NCBI GenBank assembly: GCA_009760855.2
Contig: WPIO01000035.1
Location: 1,832,501-1,896,500 of the forward strand
Length of the DNA stretch: 64,000 nucleotides
Reading direction: 5' to 3'
From: Cristatella mucedo
Taxonomy: Eukaryota; Bryozoa; Phylactolaemata; Cristatellidae
Shown: positions 23,041 to 35,989 of the stretch, one piece after another
Position numbering within the stretch: position 1 is the first letter of the stretch
How the letters are laid out: each line of letters begins with the position of its first letter
Notes under the pieces: model-generated
The model's database searches: none
Told to the model about the DNA's origin: nothing
The model's input: the letters and a program-made list of their open reading frames with translations, nothing else
Program-made: the position numbers and the translations under genes

Positions 23041-23874
23041 AGATAATAGTATATGGCCTTAAAAAGACGATTTATTTTACTGGACTTTATTTGGTTGCCT
23101 TATCGAATGCAAAAACACCGGAAAGCATTCATAAAGCTCATCGTAAAAATCGACTCTAAAACTGCTAGAAGTACTACATATCTCTGAAAAGATATAATAA
23201 GTGATCACATGTGTGCTACATTTTCATTTTTTGTCACCGGACCAAATAAAAATCCATGGCACCATTATTGTGTACAGCTCCTCCAGTAACCTATGTAGAG
23301 AGAAAAACACGAACAATTTTCTGGGTTCATGCAAACTCGAATTTCAACTTGCCTAAGCACAAAACGGTTAAGAGGATATTCACGTTGAAGAGGAAGTTGC
23401 TTGATTTTTAACCGAGCTCTGAAGTTCGCTAAATTAGATAAAACTTATCAAAGAGCCCAGCCAGATCTTTTGAATTATTTTACTATTCTTTATTGCAAAC
23501 TTGTTCCAAATGATCATACGTTTACCGTTCTATTCCTAAACTCTAACAGTTAATTGCATCGTAAGTGTAATGCATGAGTTTATGTACTTTTTTGACTAAT
23601 TCAGCATTAGCTCATATCCGATTTCTTTGGGCATGATACATCTCCAATCGTCTTCGGGTTGTTGTGTAAGTTGCGATTGCAGTTCACAATCATTTGGCTT
23701 TACTCGTTCCTACAAAATGCCACCGGCAATACAAGTCGAAGTAGTTATTATTAGTCACCCAGCAGCTGCAATTAAATGTAATCTAAATGAAATCTTGTAA
23801 AACTTAAGTTCCAGGTGGAAAATGGCTGGTACTATATTTTCCCCACTATATAAATGGCTTTAAGTATCAAAGTA
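23041..23874 (+). other. Intron, no recognised feature
   Basis: About 0.8 kb between a LINE and a SINE, with no exon or repeat I can support. Confidence 0.5.
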
Positions 23875-24018
23875 TTAATGTGTATAAGTATTTTATATAG
23901 AGTCCTAAGAAAGCTTAATCTCTATTCGGGCGTTTTAATTATGAGTCGGAGCTCGTGGCTACGACATCAGCCTCTCCTTAGACAGGGCAAGCACCTTAAC
24001 CACTCGACCAAAGCAGCT
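23875..24018 (-). mobile_element. tRNA-derived SINE, family A, degenerate
   Basis: Minus strand: AGCTGCTTTGGTCGAGTGG, TTAAGGTGCTTGCC, a poor B box, then AAAACGCCCGAATAGAGATT, AAGCTTTCTTAGG and ATACTTATACACATTAATAC. It keeps the same head and LINE-like tail as the other family A copies. Confidence 0.65.
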
Positions 24019-24325
24019 AGACTAAACTGCCGGCAAAGATTAGACATTGCACGCTTTATTATAAATATACAACCTTATTTAAGTATTGGTTGACATTATG
24101 TAATAACAATGTATGTCCGGGTGCACCTATATTGAGTGCAGTATGAAAAAGATTGATTAAATGAAGATTTGCCCTTAATTTAGAGCTCACTGTTTAGTAA
24201 GTGGCAACTATAAATATGCAGCAAGTGTCATGTAATTCAGTAAAACGCAGGATTGCTGTTTTTATGAAAGCTTGATTTTGTAAGAGTATGCTTGATTAGC
24301 TTCAGTAGATTTTTTTCCTTTATAG

Positions 24326-24706
24326 AAAGGCCGTGTGTTTGGATTAGTCGAAGGGCTCACCAGGAGAATCAGTGGTTTGGAGGCCTTGCCTACTTTGCCT
24401 GCTGTGAATGCTTATCTTGGGCATCCGCAGACGTTTATAAAACCATCGTAAAATGGGCTGCCGTCGGACCTATATCGGAGGATCCAAACATTGGTGAACT
24501 TATCGACCATGGAAGTAATCACAGTAGGCATATTGGAAAACCTGAGTGCAGCCTGAGATCCACTTTCATTTTGCCTCAGTGGACAAAGGCAGGAAGTGAA
24601 ATAAAAATTAGTTGTAAAGTAGACGTGTCGTACAAGCTGTATACAAGTTACAGCCATCCTAAAATTGAGTTACCATCTCAGGAGATACCTAAAAGAATAC
24701 AACAAG
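24326..24706 (+). CDS. Ig-like domain exon D2 (cysteine-rich C2/V-like)
   Basis: Acceptor TTTTTTCCTTTATAG before 24326, donor G|GTGAAT after 24706; 381 bases, phase 1 at both ends. The domain shows a B strand GGLAYFACCEC (Cys25, Cys26, Cys28), a C-strand Trp43 in VKW, an E strand RSTFILP and an F-strand Cys96 in KISC. The spacing Cys25-Trp43-Cys96 fits an Ig fold of about 70 residues between cysteines. Extra cysteines at 3 and 74 and the double Cys are unusual. Sequon NHS at residue 64. About 63 percent identical (52 of 82 by hand) to D2'' at 48870 and clearly related to D2' at 44057. An extracellular recognition or adhesion role is inferred. Confidence 0.85.
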
Positions 24707-27700
24707 GTGAATTTAACCTTTAAGCCTAAAGTTAAGCCTGCCTACACATAATTTGGATTGTGCTATGATAAGTAGAATTAACCCTTTAGTGAATGACTTC
24801 ACACGTAATGAGTCGGTAGAGAACAGGTTTTCCCAATATTTAGTCGTGCAAAAAAGTAAGTTATTTTTTTGGTTTCCAAATTGTTGTCTTATTTTCAATA
24901 GGTGTGATTTAATGCTATTTTTACTGTTGAAACAATGTTGTTTAAACTACTAAGAACCTGTCTAAAATGGAAAGTAATCAGCACTTGCGAATATTTTTTC
25001 TGATTCCAAAACGACAGTAAGATAAAGTTGTACCATGGAATTTTTGTAAATTTGGTAATTCCACGATTTTTTCAGATTGCTTATTTACTCATGTTAAGTA
25101 AGAAATTTATAGTCCGTCTCAATTTTTTTAATCGGTTAAGAAACATAACGTATCTACACTTTTCCAATTGAGAAGTTGCATGTTTCAGTTACATTACTAA
25201 CTCTCTTTAACAAACCACCCAAGATGTGATTACTAATAACCAAAACCATCCACTACAGCCAAGAAGATAAGTAAGAAACACTAAGTTGGAAATGATTTTT
25301 GGTAGTCATTATTAACTTATGGTTTTTAGCATCTAATCAATTATGCTTTAATCTTAAGTTCCCTCTTCCATCTGCAAGCGATAAGTCATATCGTCATATC
25401 ATTCATATGTTTCATGCTCAATAAAAGTAACGATCACTGAACCCTTTTGAATTATGATCTTGAAAAGAACATAAAGCAGCCTTGCATTTTCTAAATCTCT
25501 GTGTCAGCATACAGGTTAGAAACATGAAATATATCACACAGGCCATCTAGAAGTAATTATATTCCACTGCCAAAAAAGCTAAATTAAGTTTACAATTTGT
25601 TATAGGCCAAAAATCTCGTAACCACAGTGTTGACATTTTTGGGTCTCACATTTGCTTAGAAAAGAGGCTTTCGATGCATTTAAGCTGACTAGTAAGTACC
25701 ATACTTTATTTTGCACTAGGACGTTGGCTCTGACTTTTGCATCACAGTTTTTTATGCAGCTTTATGGTTATTTGAATGATACTGAATTTGGAAAAATTCA
25801 CAATGTGTATGTTACGTCAATGCCCAACAAACTCAAAATGTTTTGCATCACCCACCAAATTATTTTGTACTAGTCGCCAATTATTGCTAGTACTCATTGA
25901 AAGGTATGCTTAGCAATATTGGTAATAGTAAGGCTACCTTAAATAGGGCTTTAAGGAAAACACGATATTTCACAGCAAGCGTGAGGTGCAGTTGTATTCC
26001 AACTTCAGAACACTAATGCATCTCTTATTTCATATTACAACAGTTGATTTATACTTCCTCAATAAATTCCTCTGGCTACGATAGCAGAAACACCTTCGAT
26101 AACTGATGAAGAGTATGAGGATAGTTTCCCATGCCTTAACCAATCTTTTAGTAGACAAACACCCTAACTTTTGACCTGGCACCACGAGCCATGCATTTAA
26201 TTTCATATTCTCTATATATTGCAGTTAACAAATTTTTATATGGTTTTTGATCTACTTCAAAAATATTTTTAACTTTGCATCTTAAATGTATTTCTCTCTT
26301 GGAAATTCAGTTGGTTTCTGAACTATGCTGGTCTGTTTTGGAAATAGGAAGCTTTGGACCGTATACCACTAAGACTCTCCATGAAGTTGTGATGATAGCA
26401 GAAACAAATTCACGCTCATTCTCGCTATTTTTGCTAATGTAAATCGCCATTAGAACATAAAACATAGCTTGCTTGAGTGCTTGATATTATTTAAGTAACT
26501 AGCCATAAATCAGTTTGCTTTAGTAAGTTTTTTAAAGTATTTATTGTCTGTAACGATCCGGAAGGCTAAAACAATTTCAGACAGACCCGTTGTGATATTT
26601 TTAGTCAGATTTATGAAATATGAGAGAAATGTAATACAAATTTAATGGCAAAATGTTTATATAAAAAATCAATGCTGCAGACCAAACATCAAACACTACG
26701 ACTGTTTGAAACTATGTGCAGTAAATTACTTAAATGCAGATTATGTATTCCTAATTTAGGTTTTAATTACCAGCTGACTGGTAGCCCAGGACGTAAATTT
26801 CCCCAGCTTCAGCTGCTGCAGCTAGACTATGCATGCAATCGTACTATACAATCCACAAAGCTGATTACGAAAGTATTTTCAGAAGCAGAATTAACACACT
26901 GAATAGAAACTTCCATCAATGCACAATTCAAGCACAGCACAAAAGCTACTGATCAGGACCTAAGAAAGAGCAGCATGCCCTCAGTTAGCCCTACTACATT
27001 CCATAGATGAGAAAGTTAATCTGCTAGTAGCTGAATTAACAGCCTCGTGTTTATGCATTAAGTGACAGCATTAGCCACCGTCTGTCATACAATTAGTGAC
27101 CACGCAATCATTGCATACTAGTGACAAAAAAATAAGGACTGATAAATTCCAGGATATAGGTACAACAACTCACTCCTAGTGCCTGGAGATAGCAAATACA
27201 AGAGAAATGTATGGTTCAAATTCAGAAACCATCTAAAAGAAATGCAAAAGCAAACATAACTAACAAACATTTCAAAATCCACAGCCTTATATGTTGTGAT
27301 AGTTGATATAAATATGGCAATAGCCATCCATGCTCACAGTGGGGCTTGGTCACAATCCATGATGTTGGTAACAAATATTAAGAGTTTGGGTTTTAATCGC
27401 ATTTGAAAGTACTGATTCATGGTGAAGTTGGGAGATTTTGGTAAATATAGCTCGAAAGAGCTATCATAGAAGTTTACATAACATTGCCATTATGCTCAAA
27501 ATAGTTAATTGGATTACAGGGCTCTTTGGATAAGAATGATTAGTTGGTACTTGAATTAGGTGAGCATTCGTTAGCATCTCCTTTAGATAAAAAAGATTTT
27601 AAGCCGCTATTCTTCCAACATCAAGATTAAGTTGTTTTAGCATTAACTCTACGACCAACCTAAGTTATACTATGCGTAGTCATAATCTAAAGCGGATTGG

Positions 27701-27780
27701 CTGATTAATCCAAAAACAGTAAAGGAGCTAATCATTTTCCTTGAATATTTAAAGGTTCGGTTTACAAAATATAATTAAAT
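24707..27780 (+). other. Intron between D2 and D3, first part
   Basis: About 3 kb of AT-rich intron. Open frames at 25652-25873 and 26645-26902 lack recognisable domains and symmetric splice sites. No transposon is identified with confidence. Confidence 0.5.
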
Positions 27781-27926
27781 ACAATGCATTTGAATAGCGA
27801 CCCAAGAGAACCTAATCTATCCTGAGGTGCTTCACATATGCCTCCAGGTTCGAGCCTCAGACCTCAGCCGAACCTTAGTGGGGGGGGGGAGGGCGAGCAC
27901 CTTAACCGCTGGACCAAACTAGCTCC
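27781..27926 (-). mobile_element. tRNA-derived SINE, family A
   Basis: Minus strand: GAGCTAGTTTGGTCCAGCGG, TTAAGGTGCTCGCC, a run of C, then the B box GGTTCGAACC-like AGGCTCGAACCT, then GGCATATGTGAAGCACCTCA. Its tail (GATAGATTAGGTTCTCTTGG, GTCGCTATTCAAATGCATTG) is the clearest match to the LINE family 1 3' end. The poly-G run on the plus strand at 27880-27889 is an expansion within the head. Confidence 0.75.
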
Positions 27927-29324
27927 CATCACTGCAGCTGATCAAATACTTTGTCAGGTAACTTTGTTTGTCTACCTTTAAAATGATCTGTTGAGAGTTA
28001 ATCTAGTTTAGTGGGTTGCAGCAACTTCTCTGTTCCATGCTAGCCTATATCTGGAGGATACGATAAATATCCATTTCACAGCACTGCACTGTGGTCATGC
28101 ATGGAAAAGTTGTTGGCAAAGACAGGCATTTTCTACATAGTAGCGACCCATAGGCAATCAATAATTCAGTTTATTCAGTTCATACATTTTATAATCCTAA
28201 GAAGTTGAAGTAAAAGAAAGCTCTGGTGTACTGAATTTTCAAACTAATTAATGAGCTGCAAGTAGTTTGCTTCCTAATTCAGGTGCTTTGAATTAGCTTC
28301 TCTAAATCGAAGCGAGACACTAACACAATAGTGATAACATTACTTGAAGTTATTACTTTATGCTGCCTAAAAGTTAAGTATTTTTATTAACTTTAAAAAT
28401 GGGGGAAAAACTGCTCGACGTCATGACCTCAGCAAGGATGCAATGCACGAGCTGGTGTTAACTAGTTTACATTTCTGCCACTTGTATAGTATGCCATTGC
28501 AAGTGAAACAAGGATTTTGTAGAAAAATACAACACGTTAGAGATTTAGTGAAGTTGCACTTATCAAAAACGATTTGAAATGAAATATAAAAGTATACCCT
28601 GCAGGAGTAATTAAAAAACTTAATTATTATACCTTTGTACAGTGATTAAAATTATCCCGTTTTGAGAATAATACATTAGCTGATCTCTCGCGCATGAAAG
28701 TTTTTTTTTTGCAGCCGTAATACTTTAGATGCCTGTCCTTGTACTTGACTAGTAAATATAGCTATATCAGTTGTAGCTCTAGAGGATCTCATGATTACCT
28801 ATCCTTGTGCTCGCCAAATCTCATTCACAGTTTAGCTACCCACTAGTTTGAATATTTATATGTTATAAATAGTATTAGGCTAATACATGCACAACTGTCA
28901 AAAATGATCCGTAAAGGAGTGAGGACCTTCTATTAACTATCTAATTCCCTGCTAACTTCATGCCTGCATGTACCTGCTCAAAATCACAACGTTACCGACT
29001 AGTAGATGCTAACGAGCCATCAGTAATACATTGTATAATGGTTTTTCATTAAATACTGAATGAGAGCAGGATCTGATAGAACAACACTAGGATGAAGATT
29101 TGTTTAATAGGCGTCTTGCTTTCAAGAAAAAAATGGTAAACTTGTTTGAAATTTTCCTGAGATGATAGTTTTCAGTTCAAATGAGCCACACATTTCCTAC
29201 TAAAATACTATGGTACAGATCAGAATTTATATATATGTTAATATGTAATGAAATTGAATACCTAATCTGGGGCCATTACTTTGGCAAACGTAATTAGTTA
29301 TAATTATAATAACATGAATACTAT
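27927..29324 (+). other. Intron between D2 and D3, no recognised feature
   Basis: About 1.4 kb of AT-rich sequence in which I see no exon, RNA gene or nameable repeat. Confidence 0.5.
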
Positions 29325-30690
29325 TATCATTTAACTCGATGAAGCACCATCGGAGAACTCAATCTCTTTCTAGGCACTTTACAATCAGTCGAAACGAAAC
29401 ATGATCGAATGGTGAGTGAAATCGTTTTAGATAAGCAATATTAATAACATGGTTAGGGTAGACGTAAGCAGGGTCAGCATGCAAGTGTGGTTCGAGGCTG
29501 CATGCAACAATGTCAGAATGCATGTGCCAAAACAGGACGAATCACATGATTCTGCTAAATGCTGTCCTCAATGGGCGAGTCTTTAATATTTTAAACTAGC
29601 AACATCAGTGGATGTCGTGACTCAGGTCGGGAGTTTGTTTCAAGCTTGGAAGTGCTCCAACCTATTGCAGGTATCCAAAAGATGTTACAGTTTGTAAGAG
29701 GTATAGGTAAACCGTTAGATTCTGAAATTTGGATGGTGCAATGATTGGCCTGGCTGGGGAGTGGATGTGATAGGTAGGCTTCAGATAAAGAATGACAACC
29801 TTGACGTCGATCCGTTGCTTGGCTGGTACTCATTGCTGGGCGACGAGAAGTGGCTTGATGTGCCAACTTCAACACTCACGACGGACAGGCCTAACCACAG
29901 AGGTTTGCAGCCACTCTAAGCGCTTGATTGCTCAAGCCGTTAGACGAGCAGCAGTAACTTACAGAAGTCAAGAATACAAGTCACGAATGCAGGGAGCAAC
30001 TTATAATGGTCTACTAATGTAAGCAAGCCCAATTTGTGGAATTGTTATCTAGCTGAAAGTTGTCAGACTCGACTGCTGAGCTGATATGGTCGTCTAAAGA
30101 ACGGCCACTTTGGATTCTAACAGGTAAATTGTATGCAGTTTCAACTGGAGATAGGCTGCCAGAGACAATTTGAGCATTAATCTTTACAATATCTGAACCA
30201 TGCTTGATTTCCCTATAATTAGTAAGTTGGTTTTATAATCATTCAATTTAGGAAGATTTGTTGCCATTCATTTGAGGACGTCTTCGACAGGTACCAAAAA
30301 ATTAAGACAATTTTGGGTGCTTGAGGGCTGAGAGGAATAAAAGCGAAGGTACAATTAAACGTCATCCACCTACAAGCGAAAGTCAAGATTTTGATTGGCT
30401 ATCGCATTGTCAAGGAGGAGAGTTAAGACTGTCACATGAACCAGACCAAGCAAGGGGCCTTGAGTTATCCTATGTATTAGAGGTACCTCGGATGGTCGTT
30501 TTCCATTCAAACCAATACTGTGGAGTCTAGCATAGAGATATGACCTGAACCAATGCAGAGCAGTGCCAGCGATGCCCAAGCAGATGATATGTGCTCAGGA
30601 AGTACGTGGTGATGGCTATTACTAAAAGCTGCTCAAAGATTGAGCAATACAAGTGAAGATATCAGCCCATGTCTGAAATAACAGAAATAT
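29325..30690 (-). mobile_element. LINE family 1 copy, degenerate
   Basis: The tail is at 29340-29385 (GGAGAACTCAATCTCTTTCT). The C-terminal region is recognisable at 29590-29875 in mixed frames. RT text reading MGIAGTALHWFRSYLYARLH, then GKRPSEVPLIHRITQGPLLG, lies at 30579-30450, a decayed motif B (normally GVPQGSVLGP). The 5' end stops near 30690, against the tail of the next family 1 copy in the same orientation. Confidence 0.8.
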
Positions 30691-30724
30691 GTATATTGCA
30701 TAGCTAAGGATATATTTTATGGGC

Positions 30725-32220
30725 TCCAGGCATAGTCTCGGCATGCACAAGGGAATACAGCTTGAATCACAGGGCCCTAATAAACAATACGATGAATATG
30801 TGAATTGTTAATTTTTTTAATGTGGTCTCGTTCGGGGATTTCATGACATAGTCAGGTGTGTATATTTGGCTTTGGCAGCATATAAACTAAAGGCACGATC
30901 TATAAAGGACTCGAGGTTTATATGATGCAAAAGTAAACTGTTCGTCTCTTTAAAGCTCGTGGATCAATGCTTAGTCTGGTAAGACGATAGGCCTGATAGG
31001 TAGGCTGTAGTAAAATAATAAAGGGACCTAAAGTTGATTTGACACAACCTTTAATTATGCGCATTGCTTGACTGGTAGACAGTGCATGTCAGCGGAAAGT
31101 GGTGTGATGTGACCACTGTGACTCTCACAAACTAAGCCTATTTATGGAGTTCGGCACCGCCTGTAATCACCTGGTTGCAGAGGCTGGTAGACCAGCAACA
31201 CGGACTTACAGAAGTCAAGGCGGAATGTCACAAATGCTTGGAGAAGCTAACATGTCGTATGCTTGTCTAAACAAGCCCGAATTTCTGCATTGCCATGTAG
31301 CTGGAAGTAGGCAAACATCATAGTGGAGCTGAAATACTCTTCTGACTAAAGGTCACGTAGGAACTTGATACATACATTGCATGCACATTTGACAATGGGT
31401 ATACTGGTAGAGCTGATTTGGACCGTTTGCGTTTCCATGTTTTGAATCGCACAGGGTCACCCAATAACTAGTAAGCTGGTTTTGGACGAGATTCATGGCA
31501 GGAATAAATTAAAGAAAAGGTGCAGTAGCGTTTCATCTTCATAAAAGTGAAAGTCTAGATGTATATGAAAATCACATCGGCAAACGGAAGAGTAGAGGCC
31601 ATAAAAAACAGAACCAGGCACTGAGTGTTTAGTTGTCGGTTATTTCAGATGTTCTGTGGTTGATTTTCGTTCATTCACGTCAGTACTCCAGTTTATCCCA
31701 ATGATATGGACCTGAACCAATGCAATGCAGTGCCAGTCATGCCCAGGCAGCATGAGATGCACTCAAGATGGTCGACACAATTGATAATATCTCGAGGAAA
31801 AGAGATCGATAGTAAGCTATAGCAAAACAGGCCGAGATACTGAACCCGTGTCTGCTTTGCTAAGTAGGCCGCCTTATACCCGAAATGGTGAAAACTCCTT
31901 GGAGTGTTTAGCTCTAAAAATAGACTGGACATAACTAGCAATGCACGAGTTCAGATCGTGTGCCGCGAGTCGTCCAAGAGTCTTCGACAATAATGGTAGA
32001 ATGAAGACTGGTTGGTAGTTATCAAAAGTCTCTCGGTCTAGTGTTGCTGTCTTGATTATTGGCCTGACTGCTGCCCTTTTGGGAGATTCTGGGACATGAC
32101 CTTGGAGCTATCGCTTTATACAGATGCTAATTTTGTAAAGCAACATCAGATCTATGCATCGAAGAACTAGAACAGTGGGGGTTAGGTCCAATAGAGAAGT
32201 TGTCTGGTACGATTAGGAAG
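30725..32220 (-). mobile_element. LINE family 1 copy, degenerate
   Basis: 3' UTR remnant at 30730-30800. C-terminal 'HWLPV' region (decayed) near 31060-31130, and the RNLGV and IQKLES segment at 31270-31490. RT text includes CLGMTGTALHWFRS at 31710-31760. The N-terminal RT motifs (about 31960-32110) read AAVRPIIKTATLDRETFDNY, then LPLLSKTLGRLAA. This is one of the few copies where the start of the RT domain is visible. Numerous stops. Confidence 0.75.
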
Positions 32221-32480
32221 ACTGCTGGCGACAGAAGCTTTAGCTCTGCAAGTCTTAAACTGTGGAATTCGCTTCCACGACTCTCGTGCAACGACCACTA
32301 CTAAATTGCTCTCGACCATGGCTCACCCTTTCAGTGGTCCCGAGCTAATACTTCCACACTACTCAGTACCTCAGCTACTCTTCTGAGTCTGCTGTGTTTC
32401 CAACGTTCTCTGTGTTTTGCAAGAGGAAGTCTGTTGGCTACAGAATGGCTACTGAAAGCTGCTTATTCTGTGAGTGCACT
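32220..32480 (+). mobile_element. LINE family 2 fragment, 3' part of ORF
   Basis: Plus strand: DNA for SFSSASLKLWNSLPRLSCND-like text at 32250-32300, then the CNVLCVLQEEVCWLQNGY frame-shifted equivalent of the 'ETKSVGYG' region, ending at 32475. It lies between two antisense LINE pieces and was probably inserted into one of them. Confidence 0.7.
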
Positions 32481-33700
32481 ATACAAGAGTCTCCTTAGTA
32501 GCATCCCCATAGTTTTTATGGAGTTAGTGACGGTGATAGGGTACATTACATTAGACTTGAACTTCCGGGCGAAGTCACCAGAGACCCTTTTGAATGTAGA
32601 CGTTATGGTGCTCAAGGAATTGACGGGCATCATGTAGCTGGGTGGCAGCTTCCATCGTAGTGGTGGAATCACTGAACCTGTATGTTTCCTTGAAAACTAA
32701 TTTAGAAAAACGATCACCAAGATCAGGACTTGGATTATTAGGGAAGGACGTAAGCTGGCAGCAGCTCAGGAATTATTGATCGTATACATCGAAATTTTCA
32801 GATTAAGCATCTATGACTCACTAATATTTTATAGTTTCCAGATTTAGCCTTTGCTAGGATTTATTAGTACCAACAAAATTAGCCCTCAAGCACAGGTAAA
32901 CGGAAAGCAATTACTGATATTTCGTATGCTTTTTAAAGCTCCTGCTTAAATGAATAAACTACATTATTGTATTAGGTAAACCATTAGCCATTTGGGAAAG
33001 GGCTCTCAGTTCGCTTAGCCAGAGTCTCGAAATCACCTAGAATGTCAGTTAGTGTGGCGTTTTAGATATTTAACAATGATGAAATGTCGGAGAGAGACTG
33101 AGCAGCAACGGCAAAGCAGATGTTGTCGCACGGAAAGCATTGATATCAAGAATCTTGAGGTTTCGCACATCACAGGTGATTTTAGATGAGGAGGATACAA
33201 AGCCCACCCACTGTAGACTGAATGAGATCCGTGCTTGGTCAGATAAGGAGGATTATGCAATAATCGCTGTTAAAAAGTGCTGGATATGAGAAAAACTCGT
33301 CTAACATGTTACCATTGATGATAGTAATGCCATGCACTCGAGCTACAAGAGAAAATTAGTCGGTCAAAGCACGAAATTTAGTGCTGAAAGCTTTAGATGA
33401 GTTTTCGAAGTGAATATTAAAATAGGGCATACATAGGAAGGATCTATTTCCTGTCCTCATAATTGAAAAGAGATATCAGATATCGGACATGAAGGAAGAC
33501 TTAGTACTTGATAGGCGATAGACTACTGCTGTCAACGGTAGCTTGTTGAAGCGAAATCAAAACCGTCAATGTTAACAAGTACTTCGAAGTACCGGCAAAT
33601 GGCTTCAGGTGTAATTTTTAGCACACGACACTAGCATCTCTAACACTAGTTTAAATTGATCTTGAAGAATGAAAGAATGAGAAACTAGACGGGTGAGGTC
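32480..33700 (-). mobile_element. LINE 5' region (endonuclease-RT linker), degenerate
   Basis: Minus-strand open pieces include FSLQWVGFVSSSSKITCDVR followed by NLKILDINAFRATTSALP, then LTDILGDFETLAKRTESPFP, then SYMMPVNSLSTITSTFKRVS. They look like the stretch between the endonuclease and the RT of a non-LTR ORF2. Assignment to family 2 is a guess, based on its position next to a family 2 piece. No endonuclease active-site motif was identified. Confidence 0.45.
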
Positions 33701-35654
33701 ATTTTTTGTCTGGCAGCTTACCAATTTTGAACAGGTTTTGGTAAATGAAAGCGGTTTGAGACCATTTATAAAAATATGGTCTATTAGTATTACAGTTTAT
33801 TGCAAATTGAGCGAGTATTTTAAAGACAAGCTTTAAATTTGGCCACCGCAGTTATTGCAGGCCTGATGAGCACTAGATTAGAGAGGTTGACAATCATAAA
33901 TATAGGTTGTATATATGTGCATGGGAAATATGACCTTTAAACTGAGATTGCAAAAATTGAGGGAACGATATTCCTTTCTTTCTTTGAGGATCTTCTAAAG
34001 TTAATATAATTTTTTGAATGTTTACTCAAAATAGAACAGCATATGTTGAAATCACATCTGCCATCACATATCCTTTAATATCTGCATGGAGTATACGTTT
34101 ATTTTTCAGAAGCAGCCTCTTACTAGAACACAGCTGCAATAAAGTCAAGGCTGAACTGGCTATATAACATTGCTTATCATGGGCCAGCCTAAGCAGATGC
34201 ATGTCCATTTGACCGACCATAGAATTTAGCTCAAATGACCTTGAATGGTTTTTCAGTTGCTTACGCTGGTGTAATGAGCTCAGTTCAAATTAACTATACT
34301 AACAGCAACTAATAATGTAATTTTCTGGTTCACCTATTACCTCTTAGTTGTTATTAGTTCGATAGTCATTATATCCGTTCCTCATAGCAGGCATTGTCGT
34401 ATTATCTTCATTATACAATTATAGCTTTGCAGCACGGTCAGGGAAATGATTTCCTAGCGGTACGAGAAATAAGCAATACATTTCCAACTTTGCTCACATT
34501 GCCACAGTTGAACTTACATTTTGAAGTGCTAGAGCTTCTTAAAGGTTCTCACCAAAAGATTTCAAAAATGTTTAGCCTGCCATTTGAGCAGTTTAAGCTG
34601 TCAAAATCTCTTATGAGCTGCTGAAAAATAATTAGGCGACAAAGAAAGTAGAAGTAAGCAACAGCAATTTTTAAGCAGGATGTTTTTATCATGCCTGTCT
34701 GCAGCAAGTTACACTAAAGACTTCTAAATATGCGGAAGCATAAATATTGTGAATACAATCTTTTGGAAGCAGGTGAAGATCGGAATGCTAGTTTTCACAT
34801 CAAACCGGTATTTATGTTATACTATTATGTTGGTACTTATTTGGCAAGACAGTGTTTTCACTGGGATGAAAAAGAAATACGAAGGAGCCAAAGATCAAAC
34901 TATAAACTTTCCTTTACCAGTAAAAACGTGACAAAAGGTGAGAAGAAAGCTACTTTCACCCCACCAAGGAAACGCAAAACTAACACTTCTTAAGAATGAT
35001 TATGAAATTAAAGTGTTTGCAGATAGTGCACAGGAACCTCTTGCCGTCAAGAGCAAGGAACAAGTCTCAACTTCAGAAACAGATAGGGGCTTAACTTAAG
35101 ATTTCAGCATAGTAAAGTATTGGTACGGCAATTTCCCTGCAGGGGCCTAACATGAGGATAGCTGACACCAAGGTTCCCATTTAATTGCAATGCTAAATAT
35201 CCTCAGATTTTATTAGGAAAATCGGTCAGAATACTCTCGGATGCATGCAAACAGGAGCCACGACATCCAAAATAACATAATACATTTTTCAAGTTGGCTG
35301 AGCATGCAGTTGATTTGAAATATGAGTTCGACTATAAAAGGGTCAGAAAGAATAATTTTTTTAGAAAAGTTAAATGAAAAACATGGTTAGCCTATTCCCG
35401 ACGAATCTTGTTCACCTGAGCCAAGCTTCAAGGAAAAGGAAAATATTTGAGGGAATAACTGTCAATATCTAGCTAAAAATTAATATAGATACTGCTCTTG
35501 AGTGCGTTATGAAATACAGAAATCATAAATGATTCTCTTTGGAGAGCTTTTAATCCTCGTAAAAAACATGATGTCATTTGATGTGTATGCAATGTAACAT
35601 TTAATGTTAGATTCTGCACCGTGATATAACGACTTCTTTGTCTTTTATTTTAAG
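33701..35654 (+). other. Intron upstream of D3
   Basis: About 1.95 kb of AT-rich sequence. The only item of note is the possible small exon at 34773-34937. Confidence 0.5.
34773..34937 (+). CDS. Possible short exon upstream of D3
   Basis: A 165-base segment with acceptor CTTTTGGAAGCAG and donor G|GTGAGA, open and phase 1 at both ends like all the Ig exons. It would add 55 residues including FMLYYYVGTYLARQCFHW and two glycosylation sequons (NAS, NVT). It shows only one cysteine and no Ig pattern, and the polypyrimidine tract is weak. The phase agreement could be chance. Confidence 0.2.
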
Positions 35655-35966
35655 AATCTCCTAAAGTACATATTGCACTGAGTTCTGAATCAAAACGTCT
35701 TTGGACAGTTCAAGCAGGTTGCTTGCTTCCCGACATTTCAGCAACAGAGTTGATTAAAGTAGTCTGGCAACTAAACGGAAACACAGTTGACATATTGGCT
35801 CCAGAAGAAGTGAATTTCGAAAATAAATTACCGCTGATGATGAGAAGTAAGATTACATTCCGCCTCGTACCTGGGAATAACTCAATTCAATGCCTAAGAA
35901 TTATGCCTCTCAAAGGAGTTGCTCAGCTTACCTCGGATGTGCTGGGAGTATTCATTCCATATCCAG
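35655..35966 (+). CDS. Ig-like domain exon D3 (I/C2-like)
   Basis: Acceptor TCTTTTATTTTAAG before 35655, donor G|GTATGA after 35966; 312 bases, phase 1 at both ends. A compact Ig domain: Cys22 in the B strand (VQAGC), Trp37 in the C strand (KVVWQLNG), an E strand KITFRLVPG and F-strand Cys79 (SIQC). The B-F distance of 57 residues is normal for an I or C2 set. The usual Tyr two residues before the F-strand Cys is replaced by Ile. Sequon NNS at residue 74. It is about 64 percent identical by hand count to D3' at 59521. The open frame continues past the donor (see 35990-36280), so a read-through form is conceivable. Confidence 0.85.
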
Positions 35967-35989
35967 GTATGAACAACAGATCAAGATGG

